NCBI RefSeq assembly: GCF_010233585.1
Contig: NZ_CP045997.1
Location: 8,953,487 to 9,017,486, forward strand
Direction: 5' to 3'
Source of the DNA: Spirosoma endbachense
Lineage (GTDB): Bacteria > Bacteroidota > Bacteroidia > Cytophagales > Spirosomataceae
DNA: 64,000 bases
Shown here: positions 8,443 to 17,695 of the stretch, in pieces
Layout of the letters: every line of letters starts with the position of its first letter
Position numbering within the stretch: the stretch's first letter is position 1
Translations under genes and position numbers: made by a program
Notes under the pieces: generated by a model
Database searches by the model: none
What the model was told of the DNA's origin: nothing
The model's input: only the letters and a program-made list of their open reading frames with translations

Positions 8443-9255
8443 CTAAATGGACCACTCGGTGGGAGACTTTCCGTATTTCCGCTTAAACGAATGTGAGAAA
8501 TGAGACAGGCTTTCAAAGCCCAGCTCTAGGTAGATCGCAGAGGGTTTTTTGTGCTTGGTTTCGATCAGATGCCGGGCTTCCGTAAGCCGCCTTTCCTGTA
8601 ACCAATGCCGGGGTGCCATGCCAAATATCTTCTGGAAATCACGCTTGAACCCCGCCAGACTTCGCCCCGTGAGTCTTGCAAATTGTTCAACCGGAACGTT
8701 GTAATGAAAATTGCTAAGCATGAATTTTTCCATATCCAGCTTATAGGGTTCCGAAAAGTCGAATAAGAATGTCTCCAGTTCGGGCATGGTATGCAGTAGC
8801 AGATGGACAGCCTCCCTGACTTTCAGCAGACCCATAGCCTGGGTTATTTTCTCTTCCGGATGAGCAACATAGGGCATCACGGACTGAAAGAAAGCCCGCA
8901 GAAAATCGTTTGCGGGAATAAGTACGTTGGGTGGACCAAGGTATTTTTGACCGATCTCAAGTTGCTCCTCCAGGGCAATCTGCCTGAGCAGATCTTCTTT
9001 CAGTCTGATGACAATGGTTTGATATTCACCGCCTTCCAGGGGCGTTTTGGTCAGCTCCCCTAATTGATTTTTTTGGATCAGCAACATCTCACCGCTCCCC
9101 ATCGAGATCCTTTCGGTGGCCGTTTCTATTGAAAAACGACCTGACACCTGCAATACCAGGGTGTTGTGTTCCATGAAAGCTACCTTCTCCTTTCTCATCG
9201 TCGAGTGATATGAGAAAAAAATAACTCCGGGGATTATTTCAATTGGGTTCGTCAC
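8443..9255 (-). CDS. AraC family transcriptional regulator
   Basis: The protein of 270 residues ends in a typical AraC double helix-turn-helix (LTGRSLAGFKRDFQKIFG and LGFESLSHFSHSFKRKYGKSP). The N-terminal half resembles the ligand-binding part of DUF6597/AraC regulators. It shares the HTH wording with the regulator at 2119-2904, so the two are paralogues. The stop is 42 bases past the end of the aldo/keto reductase, which is transcribed in the same direction and upstream, so the two probably form one transcript: reductase first, regulator second. Effector unknown. Confidence 0.9.
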   Translation of the reverse strand: MTNPIEIIPGVIFFSYHSTMRKEKVAFMEHNTLVLQVSGRFSIETATERISMGSGEMLLIQKNQLGELTKTPLEGGEYQTIVIRLKEDLLRQIALEEQLEIGQKYLGPPNVLIPANDFLRAFFQSVMPYVAHPEEKITQAMGLLKVREAVHLLLHTMPELETFLFDFSEPYKLDMEKFMLSNFHYNVPVEQFARLTGRSLAGFKRDFQKIFGMAPRHWLQERRLTEARHLIETKHKKPSAIYLELGFESLSHFSHSFKRKYGKSPTEWSI

Positions 9256-9297
9256 CAGGTAAAGATAGTAAAATGTAAGGCTTATGGACTAGCTAAA

Positions 9298-10269
9298 CTA
9301 TCGCTGAAGATAGGTGCCGCCAAGGATCGCCCCTGGCGAAAACTGCGTTGTAAGCGTATCAATCTCCTCAGCCGTGAACTCGATGGCCATGGCTTCTATG
9401 TTTTCCGGGAGTCGCGATCGTCGGCTCATGCTGACCAAAGGCATGATATGATCACCCTGCTTATTGACCCAGGCGATCGCCAGTTGTGTCGGCGTGTAGC
9501 CTTTTTCGATTGCCATTTGCTTTAATACGTTCACCTTTTCCAGATTCCTGATCAGATTCTCGCCTTGAAACCGCGAGAAATGCGTATGGTAATCATTGGC
9601 TGGCAGGGGTGCTTTCATCTCACCGGTAAGTAACCCTTCGGCCGTGTTGGCAAAGGCCACCACCCCAATGCCCAATTCCTTAGCTGTAGGAAGGAGGTCG
9701 CTTTCAATCTGACGATCGGCCAATGAATAGCCTATTTCCAGGGCAGTTACAGGATGTACACTATGGGCCTTTCGCAGTTGATCCGCCGTTATTTCAGAAA
9801 CACCCAGATAACGAACTTTTCCTTCCTGGATCAGGTCGGCAATTGTACCAATCACCTCTTCAATGGGAACACTATTATCAAGTCTGCATGGCTGATACAG
9901 GTCAATGGTATCGATACCGAGTCGTACCAGCGAATAGTTGATGAAGTTCTTGATGGCTACAGGGCGCAGGTCCAGCCCAATCCATTGGCCGTTGTAAAAA
10001 ATAGCCCCAAATTTGACACTAATAAAAGCATCGTCGCGCCGACGTTTGATGGCTTTGCCTACCAGCAGCTCGTTGTGGCCGCTTCCGTAAAAGTCACCGG
10101 TATTCAGGAAATTGATGCCGCTGTCCAAGGCCAGTTGAATGGTTGCTTCACTTTCACGCTCGTCATTCGTCAGGCCTCCCCATACCGACGACATGCGCAT
10201 ACAGCCTAAGCCAAGTTTAGAAACGAGTGGGCCGTTTGTACCCAGGTTTATTTTAGTGATCGTGGTCAT
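9298..10269 (-). CDS. Aldo/keto reductase
   Basis: A (beta/alpha)8 aldo/keto reductase of about 323 residues. Visible motifs are LGLGCMRMSSVWGG, the catalytic aspartate/tyrosine region NTGDFYGSGHNE (normally DTAxxYG; the aspartate is replaced by N-T-G-D, with the tyrosine kept), the lysine of SVKFG and the LGVSE stretch. The ATG at 10269 is chosen over one 30 bases upstream because the protein then begins MTTITKINLG, as in relatives. The AraC gene downstream shares the direction. The substrate is unknown; these enzymes reduce carbonyls with NADPH. Confidence 0.88.
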   Translation of the reverse strand: MTTITKINLGTNGPLVSKLGLGCMRMSSVWGGLTNDERESEATIQLALDSGINFLNTGDFYGSGHNELLVGKAIKRRRDDAFISVKFGAIFYNGQWIGLDLRPVAIKNFINYSLVRLGIDTIDLYQPCRLDNSVPIEEVIGTIADLIQEGKVRYLGVSEITADQLRKAHSVHPVTALEIGYSLADRQIESDLLPTAKELGIGVVAFANTAEGLLTGEMKAPLPANDYHTHFSRFQGENLIRNLEKVNVLKQMAIEKGYTPTQLAIAWVNKQGDHIMPLVSMSRRSRLPENIEAMAIEFTAEEIDTLTTQFSPGAILGGTYLQR

Positions 10270-10464
10270 CGCTGTTGTTGTATGATTTAACTCATGCAAA
10301 GGTCAGCGTTGTTGGGCATTGCCGAATTTCGTCCACGGCTCAACTTACTTGTCTGTATGGATCAGTGGTACGTTCCGCTTGACTAAGCCTCGGAAAGTAG
10401 CCACGATTGTTTTGTGAGACGGTAATCAGATTGACCTGAACAGCACAGTATGGAAAGCAAGCGC

Positions 10465-11433
10465 TCAGTATTTTTTCTGCACTGTAGCAAGCACATCCTG
10501 TGGATATCCCATCACAATGGCGCTAACCTCATCGAGACGCGTTACCTGATCGGCTGTTAACCGAATATCAACCGCCTTCAAACTAGTCTCCAGTTGGGCC
10601 AGAGTCCGTGCGCCGATGATCGGAAATATAGCTTTGCTCAATACCCAGGCCAACGCTATCTGTCCCGGAGTGGCGTCGAGTTCGTTGGCCATCAGCTCCA
10701 GTTGATCGAGTACTGTCTTTGTTCGCTCATCTTCCTGAGAACCATCTGCCGCAGCATGTGCCAAACGCCCGGTGGAGCCCTGCCGGTATTTTCCCGTCAG
10801 TAATCCCCCAGCCAGGGGAGAGTAGCCCATAATACCCAATCCAACGTGTTCAGCCATTGCCGTTAGCTCCCGTTCTGCGGTTCGTTGCAGCAGGTTGTAT
10901 TCGATCTGAATAGCCGTCAGCGGCATAGAAGCAGCGATGGTTGCCGCTTTCCAGGCGGGGAAATTTGCCAGCCCCGTATATAAAACTTTTCCAGCGGTAA
11001 CCAGATCTTCCAGCCCACGAACAGTTTCCTCTACTGGCGTTACACCGTCATCAAAATGCGGCATATAGATGTCGATGTAATCCGTTCTCAGGCGTTTCAG
11101 GCTGCTCTCTATAGCCTGGCGCATGGCCTTCCGGTGATTTCCTGCATTGGCCAGCGACGGATCGGGTTGACTGCTCCGGGTGTACTTGGTACAAATAATA
11201 AAATCGTGTCGTTTATGCTCTAAAAACCGACCGACCGTCTCTTCTGCTTCGCCAAACTGATACTGATCAGAGACATCAATGAAGTTCCCACCGGCATCGG
11301 CATAAACTGCGAGTAGTTGAAGTGCGTCGTGGGCAAGCGTACCATAACCCCGTCGGTCGCCCAACTGCGAGCCACCCATAATCAGTTCGCTGGCTGGTAA
11401 ACCGGTCTGTGTTCCGAATAATTTATGTTTCAT
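10465..11433 (-). CDS. Aldo/keto reductase (second)
   Basis: A 322-residue aldo/keto reductase with the motifs GGSQLGDRRGYG, the catalytic DVSDQYQFGEAEE region (aspartate and tyrosine), a lysine in ICTKYTRS, and YSPLAGGLLTGKYR, which marks the AKR11/AKR12-like group. It is more canonical than the neighbour at 9298. It is transcribed divergently from the HxlR gene, with 90 bases between the starts, the usual arrangement for HxlR-controlled oxidoreductases. No Shine-Dalgarno sequence is visible, as is usual in Bacteroidota. Confidence 0.9.
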   Translation of the reverse strand: MKHKLFGTQTGLPASELIMGGSQLGDRRGYGTLAHDALQLLAVYADAGGNFIDVSDQYQFGEAEETVGRFLEHKRHDFIICTKYTRSSQPDPSLANAGNHRKAMRQAIESSLKRLRTDYIDIYMPHFDDGVTPVEETVRGLEDLVTAGKVLYTGLANFPAWKAATIAASMPLTAIQIEYNLLQRTAERELTAMAEHVGLGIMGYSPLAGGLLTGKYRQGSTGRLAHAAADGSQEDERTKTVLDQLELMANELDATPGQIALAWVLSKAIFPIIGARTLAQLETSLKAVDIRLTADQVTRLDEVSAIVMGYPQDVLATVQKKY

Positions 11434-11469
11434 TCAACAAAGGTCAGGAGCGGGCCAGGTACAATCAAG

Positions 11470-11489
11470 TATGGCTAAATTCAGCCGTA
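11470..11489. promoter_or_regulatory. Imperfect palindrome between aldo/keto reductase and HxlR genes
   Basis: TATGGCT (11470-11476) and AGCCGTA (11483-11489) form an inverted repeat with one mismatch and a 6-bp spacer, in the shared regulatory region of the divergent genes. It is a plausible HxlR operator by position only. Confidence 0.4.
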
Positions 11490-11511
11490 TTTAAAAGATC
11501 GTCAGGTACCT

Positions 11512-11519
11512 TATATTTG
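11512..11519 (+). promoter_or_regulatory. Possible -7 element TATATTTG of the HxlR gene
   Basis: TATATTTG fits the Bacteroidota consensus TAnnTTTG exactly and a TTTA lies about 18 bases before it. The start codon follows only 4 bases later, so the transcript would be leaderless if this is the true promoter. Confidence 0.35.
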
Positions 11520-11523
11520 TTGG

Positions 11524-11892
11524 ATGTACGAGAGAAAGTTACCTGTCGAACTCGACTGCGGCCTCCACCTGTTCATGGAAGTGATGAATGGAAAGTGGAA
11601 AATTAGCCTCATCTGGAGCATTCATTCTGGCATCAGGCGGCCCGGCGAATTACAACGCAAAATTCCTAAAGCGTCACGAAGACTGTTAGACAATCAGTTA
11701 AACCAGTTAGTAGAGCATGGAATCCTTTCCAAAACTACTTTTAATCAATTGCCTTTAAAGGTAGAGTACGAGCTCACACCACTGGGCCAAAGCCTGATTC
11801 CCATTATTGAGTTGACAGCCCAATGGGGCGAAGATCATCGTAGTCTATTAGAACCGCTATTTACCAGGGAGCGCATTGAAGCTACTCGGTAA
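11524..11892 (+). CDS. HxlR family transcriptional regulator
   Basis: The 122-residue protein has the HxlR winged helix-turn-helix: a conserved cysteine in LDCGLHL, then NGKWKISLIW, GIRRPGELQRKIPKASRRLLDNQL (shortened: RRPGELQRKIP) and the wing segment KVEYELTPLGQSL. The start MYERKLPVELDCG is the usual N-terminus of this family, so the ATG at 11524 is trusted. HxlR proteins respond to reactive electrophiles or quinones and often use the N-terminal cysteine; here Cys12 is a candidate. It probably controls the divergent aldo/keto reductase. Confidence 0.9.
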   Translation: MYERKLPVELDCGLHLFMEVMNGKWKISLIWSIHSGIRRPGELQRKIPKASRRLLDNQLNQLVEHGILSKTTFNQLPLKVEYELTPLGQSLIPIIELTAQWGEDHRSLLEPLFTRERIEATR

Positions 11893-12007
11893 ATTGGGTT
11901 ACTTTGAGATCGCTCCTTTCTCGAGGTACTTATGACCTTCATTTTATAAATCAAGATATCTGGAGGGATAGGATAAGGGTAATTGATCTGGTAAGCGATA
12001 AAAAATT

Positions 12008-13207
12008 ATGAACTATTTATTATTGATTATCTGTGTTGTCGGGGCTTTCCCTCATAAAGTTCTTGCTCAGAGGAACAATCATGCCGCTCATCAGCAGGAA
12101 GAAAGAGGCAAGTATGCCCAAGATTTCCCCGACTTCGATCACAGTTTACAACTTGAAGAGAAATCAGATACAACGGCGAATGTGAGTTGTGGTGATTTCG
12201 ATGGCGATGGTCATCTTGACCTACTGCTGGTAAAGGGAAGGCATTGGCCCATCGTAGACCGGGTTTTACTTGGTAGCGGAAAGGGCAGCTTCCGAAAGGC
12301 GTATAACCTGGGGAAAGCAGCCGACCGCTCATATACCGGCGGATTGGCTGATTTTAATGGGGACGGTTTTCCTGATATTGCTGTCAGCAATGATTCACCG
12401 GACTCGAAGTTGATTTACATGAATGACGGGAAAGGCAATTTTACGGTTGGATCTAAATTTGGTTTACCTGAATGGCCAACACGGAATTTATCCATTGCTG
12501 ATATCAATGCTGATGGGTTGCCGGATATCATTTTAGCGAATAGGGGTGATTCGGGATCGGCAAATTATGTCTGCCTGAACAAGGGGAAAGGACAGTTTAA
12601 TGCTGATTGCTTCCCATTTGCCCGTTATCCTGCCACGACAATCGCCCCTGCAGACATAAATCAGGATGGTCATATTGATCTTGTTGTACCGCATCGGGAC
12701 GGTGGTCAGAGTTATGTCTATCTCGGAAGTTCGGCGGTAAACTTTTCAGATACCCGCCGAATTCCATTCGGACCAGCCGACGCTACAATTCGTGTGGCAG
12801 CAGCGGCCGATATGAATTCGGATAATCTGCTCGACATTGTAACGGTAGATGAAAACAAAGGGGTTAGTCTCTATTTTGGCCAAAAGGATCAAACGTTCTC
12901 AACCGGCGTTCGTATCGCTGATTCAAAAATAGTTCCGTATGCTCTTGCATTAGCTGACCTTAACAACGACAAAAAAGTTGATATACTTGTCGGCCATATA
13001 GAAGCTCCATCATCCGTGTTTTTTAATGATGGGGCAGGCCGCAATTTTAAAGCCATTTCTTTCGGCGATTCACAGGGCACCGTCTATGGATTTGCAGTCG
13101 GTGATTTCAATCAAGACGGAAAGCCCGACATCGCTGCTGCTCGCTCAGACGCTCCCAATATTTTATACTTTGGAACTATGAAACATAGAAAAGACCTAGA
13201 GAAATAA
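12008..13207 (+). CDS. Secreted FG-GAP/VCBS repeat beta-propeller protein
   Basis: The 399-residue protein has a signal peptide (MNYLLLIICVVGAFPHKVLAQ) and about seven FG-GAP/VCBS-like repeats, each with a calcium-binding-type loop: DFDGDGHLDLL, DFNGDGFPDIA, DINADGLPDII, DINQDGHIDLV, DMNSDNLLDIV, DLNNDKKVDIL, DFNQDGKPDIA. This is a complete seven-bladed integrin-alpha-like propeller. There is no T9SS C-terminal domain that I can see. Function unknown; such proteins bind ligands or calcium at the cell surface. It stands alone. Confidence 0.88.
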   Translation: MNYLLLIICVVGAFPHKVLAQRNNHAAHQQEERGKYAQDFPDFDHSLQLEEKSDTTANVSCGDFDGDGHLDLLLVKGRHWPIVDRVLLGSGKGSFRKAYNLGKAADRSYTGGLADFNGDGFPDIAVSNDSPDSKLIYMNDGKGNFTVGSKFGLPEWPTRNLSIADINADGLPDIILANRGDSGSANYVCLNKGKGQFNADCFPFARYPATTIAPADINQDGHIDLVVPHRDGGQSYVYLGSSAVNFSDTRRIPFGPADATIRVAAAADMNSDNLLDIVTVDENKGVSLYFGQKDQTFSTGVRIADSKIVPYALALADLNNDKKVDILVGHIEAPSSVFFNDGAGRNFKAISFGDSQGTVYGFAVGDFNQDGKPDIAAARSDAPNILYFGTMKHRKDLEK

Positions 13208-13336
13208 TTGGAAATGAATTGACCTTTCTACCACGTTCCCGTTCTGGTTTCGTAAAAACCTGGATAGGCCGAATGATTGATAAAATGGGAAAACACCAAA
13301 AGAAATGACGCAGAGTGGATATATTACGTCACCAGT

Positions 13337-13903
13337 TTATTGACTTTTAAGCCTCTTTGAAACGATCAGACGATACCCTCCCCATAAGCCGACAAAGATC
13401 CCTATCCCCATAAATACGATTTTATACTGCTTGTGGAGAAATGCAAATGCCTCTTCTCCCACTTGAGTCAGGTTGTGTCCTGCCAGGGCTACAGTTATAG
13501 CCCAGAGCAATGCTCCGAATGCATTCAATAAAGCAAATCGAATGGGAGGATAACTAGCTATCCCAACGGCAGCTGGAATGGCACCACGAAGTCCATAGAA
13601 CGCACGAAAGCCCACCACCAGCGTAGACCCATAGCGGACCATCAATTTCTCCACTCGGTTATAGCGTCCTTGCCAACGGGGCCGCCTGGTCAGAAATGAA
13701 CTACCATAGCGATGTCCCAGGTAGTAACAAAGTTGAGCAATGACAAAAGACGATAGGGCTGCTACACAGATGACGCCCGCCAGCGAAAAATAACCCCGAT
13801 GGGCCAGGTAAACACCTACCAGCAGAAAAGCTTCACTTTCCAGCAATACGCCAAGAAATAGGATGGGGTAGCCATAAGTCAGCATTAATTCCTGGAAGTC
13901 CAT
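13337..13903 (-). CDS. DedA family membrane protein
   Basis: The 188-residue protein has about five membrane segments and the DedA/SNARE-associated signatures FLGVLLESEAF (with a conserved glutamate) and VGFRAFYGLRGAIPAAVGIASY, in which the arginines and G-x-x-x-G stretch are typical. DedA proteins flip or transport lipids, including undecaprenyl phosphate, in the inner membrane; this is family knowledge. The gene points toward the FG-GAP gene and is separated from it by 129 bases that hold only a weak hairpin. Confidence 0.9.
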   Translation of the reverse strand: MDFQELMLTYGYPILFLGVLLESEAFLLVGVYLAHRGYFSLAGVICVAALSSFVIAQLCYYLGHRYGSSFLTRRPRWQGRYNRVEKLMVRYGSTLVVGFRAFYGLRGAIPAAVGIASYPPIRFALLNAFGALLWAITVALAGHNLTQVGEEAFAFLHKQYKIVFMGIGIFVGLWGGYRLIVSKRLKSQ

Positions 13904-14297
13904 TGCTCAGATGCTTAAAGATATACCAGTGCGAGACCAATTAGTATGCCATAAGGGTAGGAGCGGGGGCCTGACCGGTATTAACAGGCGAATGCAGTGC
14001 CTGTGAATCGGTTTTTATCAAGCCATTGGTTTCTACAGGAAATCCTGCCTGTCTACAAAATCACTCAATCTTGTAGATTGGAATACACAATATCTTCGCT
14101 ATAAGGACTAGATTTAGCTATTAATCGACGCCTGTTGGTGTACTCGTCAATGCTATAAATGAGGCTTGGCACAGAGGGTGCCGCACCAGCGTACTGCCCA
14201 TCGCTGGTTGCTGTGCAGTGCGTTCGCCTGATTTTAATACTTGCCAGCTCTACTCTGTAATGTCCGGTAATGATACAGAGTAGAGCTAACAACAGCC

Positions 14298-14334
14298 TGT
14301 CCATTTCTGTACTCCAGGTGTCCAAAAATGGACA
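14298..14334 (+). promoter_or_regulatory. Paired TGTCC-N6-GGACA enhancer-like sites
   Basis: TGTCC-AAAAAT-GGACA (14319-14334) is a perfect palindrome with a 6-bp spacer. Exactly 21 bp outward, TGTCC at 14298-14302 begins a degenerate copy (TGTCC-N6-GTACT). The same pair, with the same 21-bp pitch and the perfect copy nearer the gene, is found before the other FtsX permease at 43761-43797. This resembles sites for sigma-54 activators, where dimers bind two helical turns apart. Confidence 0.6.
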
Positions 14335-14397
14335 AATCATCACCCGATAATACTATAAAACAACCCTTTTAAGACCGTCAGGACAATTTTAGATATT

Positions 14398-14412
14398 TGG
14401 TCAAATATTTGT
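14398..14412 (+). promoter_or_regulatory. Sigma-54-like -24/-12 promoter candidate
   Basis: TGGTCA-AATAT-TTGT fits the TGGCAC-N5-TTGC frame with GG-N10-G spacing, but the last base is T rather than C and TCA replaces CAC. It lies about 64 bp after the paired enhancer-like sites and 84 bp before the PadR start. The rest of 13904-14495 has no convincing gene. Confidence 0.45.
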
Positions 14413-14495
14413 ACGACAAAGCCTATACTAATTACAACCGCGCTGACGGCCCGACTGGACCGTCTGTCGCGGAACTATTCTGACCGCTTTTCACG

Positions 14496-14834
14496 ATGAA
14501 ACGAGCATTTTTAGGTGAGTTAGAGGAAGTCGTCCTGCTGACAGTGGCTGCTTTGCAGGAGCAGGCCTACTGTGCGTCAATTACCCAGACCATTGATCAA
14601 CAGATGGCTCGCACTATCAGCTTTCCCACCGTTCATACCACCCTGCAACGGCTGGAGGAGAAGGGTTTCGTCTCTTCTCAGATGGGCGGAGCTACTGCCG
14701 AGCGGGGTGGGCGCCAGAAACGCCTGTTTACTGTTACTACGGCTGGTCAGCGGGCCCTGATCGAGTGTCGGCAGGTGCGCAGCCAGTTGTGGGACCAAAT
14801 TCCAACCCCGGTACTTGAGCTATGGGGCGCTTAA
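14496..14834 (+). CDS. PadR family transcriptional regulator
   Basis: The 112-residue protein has the PadR winged helix: GELEEVVLLTVAALQ, the helix-turn-helix around ISFPTVHTTLQRLEEKGFVSS and the wing RGGRQKRLFTVTTAGQRAL. The length is that of the short PadR class linked to large permeases. Its last 13 bases overlap the permease gene. In the Acidobacteria-type 'ADOP' arrangement a PadR gene of this sort precedes a duplicated permease; the same arrangement is common in Cytophagales. Confidence 0.9.
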   Translation: MKRAFLGELEEVVLLTVAALQEQAYCASITQTIDQQMARTISFPTVHTTLQRLEEKGFVSSQMGGATAERGGRQKRLFTVTTAGQRALIECRQVRSQLWDQIPTPVLELWGA

Positions 14835-17491
14835 CGAACGAAGAGGATCGGTTTCTCAGGCCGCCCCGCTGGGCCGACTGGTTACTGAGTCGATTCTGCC
14901 CGGCTGATCTGGAAGATGAGCTACAAGGCGATCTGCTGGAGATGTACGTCTACTGGCTAAAAACCATCGGTTTGCGGGGAGCTCGCTGGCGGTATGTACT
15001 GGCGGTCATGCGATTGATTCGTCCATTGAGCTGGCCCCGACAACAAAATAACTATTCTCAACCGGGCCGCCAGCTGGCGGAACACCGGACCATCTTTAGT
15101 TTACATCCGACTATGATTCGTAACTATCTCAAAATCGCTTTTCGCAATCTGACCCGGAACAAGGTTTTTTCGGGTATCAACCTACTGGGATTGTCCACTG
15201 GCATTACGGTATGCCTGCTGATTTTCCTGTTCATCATGAACGAGTTCAGCGTCGATAATTTCCACAAAAATGGAAAGAGCATCTACCGCGTCATGCGAGG
15301 GATAGCCAATGAAGGCAAAGAAGTGGCAGTTTCCTACGTATCGGGACCGTATGCGCCCGCCTTATTGAACGACTTTAAGGGACAGATTACCCAGGCAGTT
15401 CGGGTAAACCCTACTGATGCTTTAGTCACTATCCAAAACAAATCGTTTCACGAACGGAAAATCATTGATGTCGATCCCAACTTCTTCACCTTCTTCTCAT
15501 TCCCCTTGCTGAAGGGTAATCCGGCTACAGTTTTGGCAGACCCCGCCAGTGTCGTGCTGACCGAATCGACCGCCCGAAAATATTTCGGTAGCATTGATAA
15601 TGCCCTGGGCAAAATCGTGGAAATCGATAAAAACCTACCTGTAAAAGTTACTGGTATTGTTCAGGACGTACCGACTAATTCTCATCTGGATTTTGATCTG
15701 GTTTTGCCGCTGGAAAACTATAAAGACCGGAGCTACATGACTGCCTGGATCAATAATGGGATTTACACCTACGTGCAGCTTGCTCCGACTGTCAGCGAAG
15801 AACAGATCGAGCGTAATTTTTCGCGCTTCATGGATAAACATATGGGGCAAATTATGAAACAGGCGGGCTTCCACTTCAATCTATCGCTCACGCCGTTAAA
15901 GGCTGTTTACTTCGAAGAGTCCGTTTTCGATGGCGCAAGGCATGGCGATAAAAAAGTCGTCTATATCTTTTTGTCGATTGCTGTACTCATTCTGTTGGTG
16001 GCCTGCATCAATTTCATGAACCTGTCAACTGTTCGGGCCGTGGAGCGATCTAAAGAAATAGGTGTTCGTAAAGTGCTGGGAGCTATTAAAGGGCATCTGA
16101 TATGGCAGTTTATTGGGGAGTCACTTCTGCTGGCAAGCCTCTCGTGCGTCATTTCAGTCGGATTACTGGCACTTGTTTTACCCTTTTACAAACAACTACT
16201 TGGCTACCCACTGAATCTATCGGTTTATGCGTTGCCGATCGTTTTGTTCCTAATCGGAATTATCATGGTAGTTGGCTTTCTGTCGGGCAGTTATCCGGCG
16301 TTTGTACTGGCAGCCTTTTCTCCTATCCAGGCATTGAAAGGTAAATTACGGCTGGGTAAAGGGGGAACTTCGTTAAGGCAGGTGCTAGTGATCGTACAAT
16401 TCAGTATTTCGATACTGCTTATGCTGGGTACCGCCATTGGTACTCAACAAATGGGCTATCTTAAAAACAAGAAGCTAGGCTATAACAAAGAGCAAACCCT
16501 GGTCATCCCCATTGATAATAACGATATCTACAATTTCATCCTGAATCATAAACCCGAATTGCTGGCCCAGAGCCGGGTGGAGGCTGTTTCGATGATGTCG
16601 GGGGAGCCCGGTGGTTTTTTCGACGGGCTGATGTTTGACGTCGAAGCACATCCCAGCCGATGGAGAGCTCGAACGGAGTTTGCCGATTTCGATTTTGTCA
16701 AAACCCTGGGGTTGAAAATCATTGCAGGCCGGGATTTTTCGCCCCAGTACCCTAGCGATACCACTCAGGCTGCCCTGATCAATCGAACAGCGGCTGCCAA
16801 GCTGGGCTGGACCCCGGATCAGGCCGTTGGCAAGTGGCTTAAAAATACCCTACGGGATAACACCAACCGCACCATCATTGGCGTCGTAGAGGATTTTAAT
16901 TTCATATCCCTGAAAGAAGCGATTGAGCCGTTAGTAATTGCGCCGAACGACGACCGGCGGGCTGCTTTGATTCGACTGAGCCCAGGCAACATAACGGCTA
17001 CCGTCGAGACGATACAAAAGATGTATGCCAAAACGCGACCGGCTTACCCGTTTGAGTACCGTTTTCTGGACCAGCAGTTTGATCAGATGTATCAGGCAGA
17101 CTTGCGCCAGCAAACAATTTTGGGTGTTTTTGCTGGCTTAGCCATTTTCATCGCCTGTTTGGGTTTGTTTGGTCTGGCTTCTTTTTCGGCCCAGCAGCGC
17201 ACTAAAGAAATCGGCGTTCGCAAAGTGCTTGGGGCTTCTGTCGGCAGTGTTGTGAGCCTGCTCTCCAGAGATTTTCTAAAACCAGTATGTATCGCCATTC
17301 TAATCGCCAGCCCAATAGCCTGGTGGGTCATGAATCAGTGGTTGCAACGCTTTGCTTATCGGATTGAAATCGAGTGGTGGCTCTTTGCGCTGACGGGCCT
17401 GCTGGCAATGGGCATTGCCTTGCTGACGGTCGGCTATCAGAGCATTAAAGCGGCCCTCATGAATCCGGTGAAAAGCTTACGTAGCGAATAG
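14822..17491 (+). CDS. FtsX/MacB-type ABC permease with N-terminal prefix domain
   Basis: The 889-residue protein begins with a soluble prefix domain of about 95 residues (PPRWADWLLSRFCPADLEDELQGDL is shortened to WADWLLSRFCP and EDELQGDL), as in 'permease prefix domain 2' proteins, and then has two MacB_PCD-FtsX units with about eight membrane segments. The coupling motifs SKEIGVRKVLGA and RTKEIGVRKVLGA each follow a large periplasmic domain. It ends MNPVKSLRSE, exactly like the permease at 41232-43658. No ATPase gene is nearby, so it presumably uses one encoded elsewhere. Export substrate unknown. Start ATG 14822 overlaps the PadR gene. Confidence 0.92.
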   Translation: MGRLTNEEDRFLRPPRWADWLLSRFCPADLEDELQGDLLEMYVYWLKTIGLRGARWRYVLAVMRLIRPLSWPRQQNNYSQPGRQLAEHRTIFSLHPTMIRNYLKIAFRNLTRNKVFSGINLLGLSTGITVCLLIFLFIMNEFSVDNFHKNGKSIYRVMRGIANEGKEVAVSYVSGPYAPALLNDFKGQITQAVRVNPTDALVTIQNKSFHERKIIDVDPNFFTFFSFPLLKGNPATVLADPASVVLTESTARKYFGSIDNALGKIVEIDKNLPVKVTGIVQDVPTNSHLDFDLVLPLENYKDRSYMTAWINNGIYTYVQLAPTVSEEQIERNFSRFMDKHMGQIMKQAGFHFNLSLTPLKAVYFEESVFDGARHGDKKVVYIFLSIAVLILLVACINFMNLSTVRAVERSKEIGVRKVLGAIKGHLIWQFIGESLLLASLSCVISVGLLALVLPFYKQLLGYPLNLSVYALPIVLFLIGIIMVVGFLSGSYPAFVLAAFSPIQALKGKLRLGKGGTSLRQVLVIVQFSISILLMLGTAIGTQQMGYLKNKKLGYNKEQTLVIPIDNNDIYNFILNHKPELLAQSRVEAVSMMSGEPGGFFDGLMFDVEAHPSRWRARTEFADFDFVKTLGLKIIAGRDFSPQYPSDTTQAALINRTAAAKLGWTPDQAVGKWLKNTLRDNTNRTIIGVVEDFNFISLKEAIEPLVIAPNDDRRAALIRLSPGNITATVETIQKMYAKTRPAYPFEYRFLDQQFDQMYQADLRQQTILGVFAGLAIFIACLGLFGLASFSAQQRTKEIGVRKVLGASVGSVVSLLSRDFLKPVCIAILIASPIAWWVMNQWLQRFAYRIEIEWWLFALTGLLAMGIALLTVGYQSIKAALMNPVKSLRSE

Positions 17492-17695
17492 GCCATGAAT
17501 CTGTCAGCTGGTCCGTTTGTTGAATTGGAAAATCAGTTAATAGAACATAGGGTGTTGTGTCAATAGAGTACGGCTTTAACCAGATATTGGCGTAGTCCCA
17601 CCAGGATTTTTGGTGTCCCTGAGCCACATAAGCCGAGAGGCCACCGCAACTTTCGGCCATTTTGTGTTCATTTGTAGGTTCCTAAAAACCTACTC

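Noticed and set aside
14065..14343. Open frame of 92 codons on the minus strand
   Set aside because: The translation has no recognisable family and the region carries the paired TGTCC sites, so a regulatory role explains it better; it could still be a lineage-specific gene.
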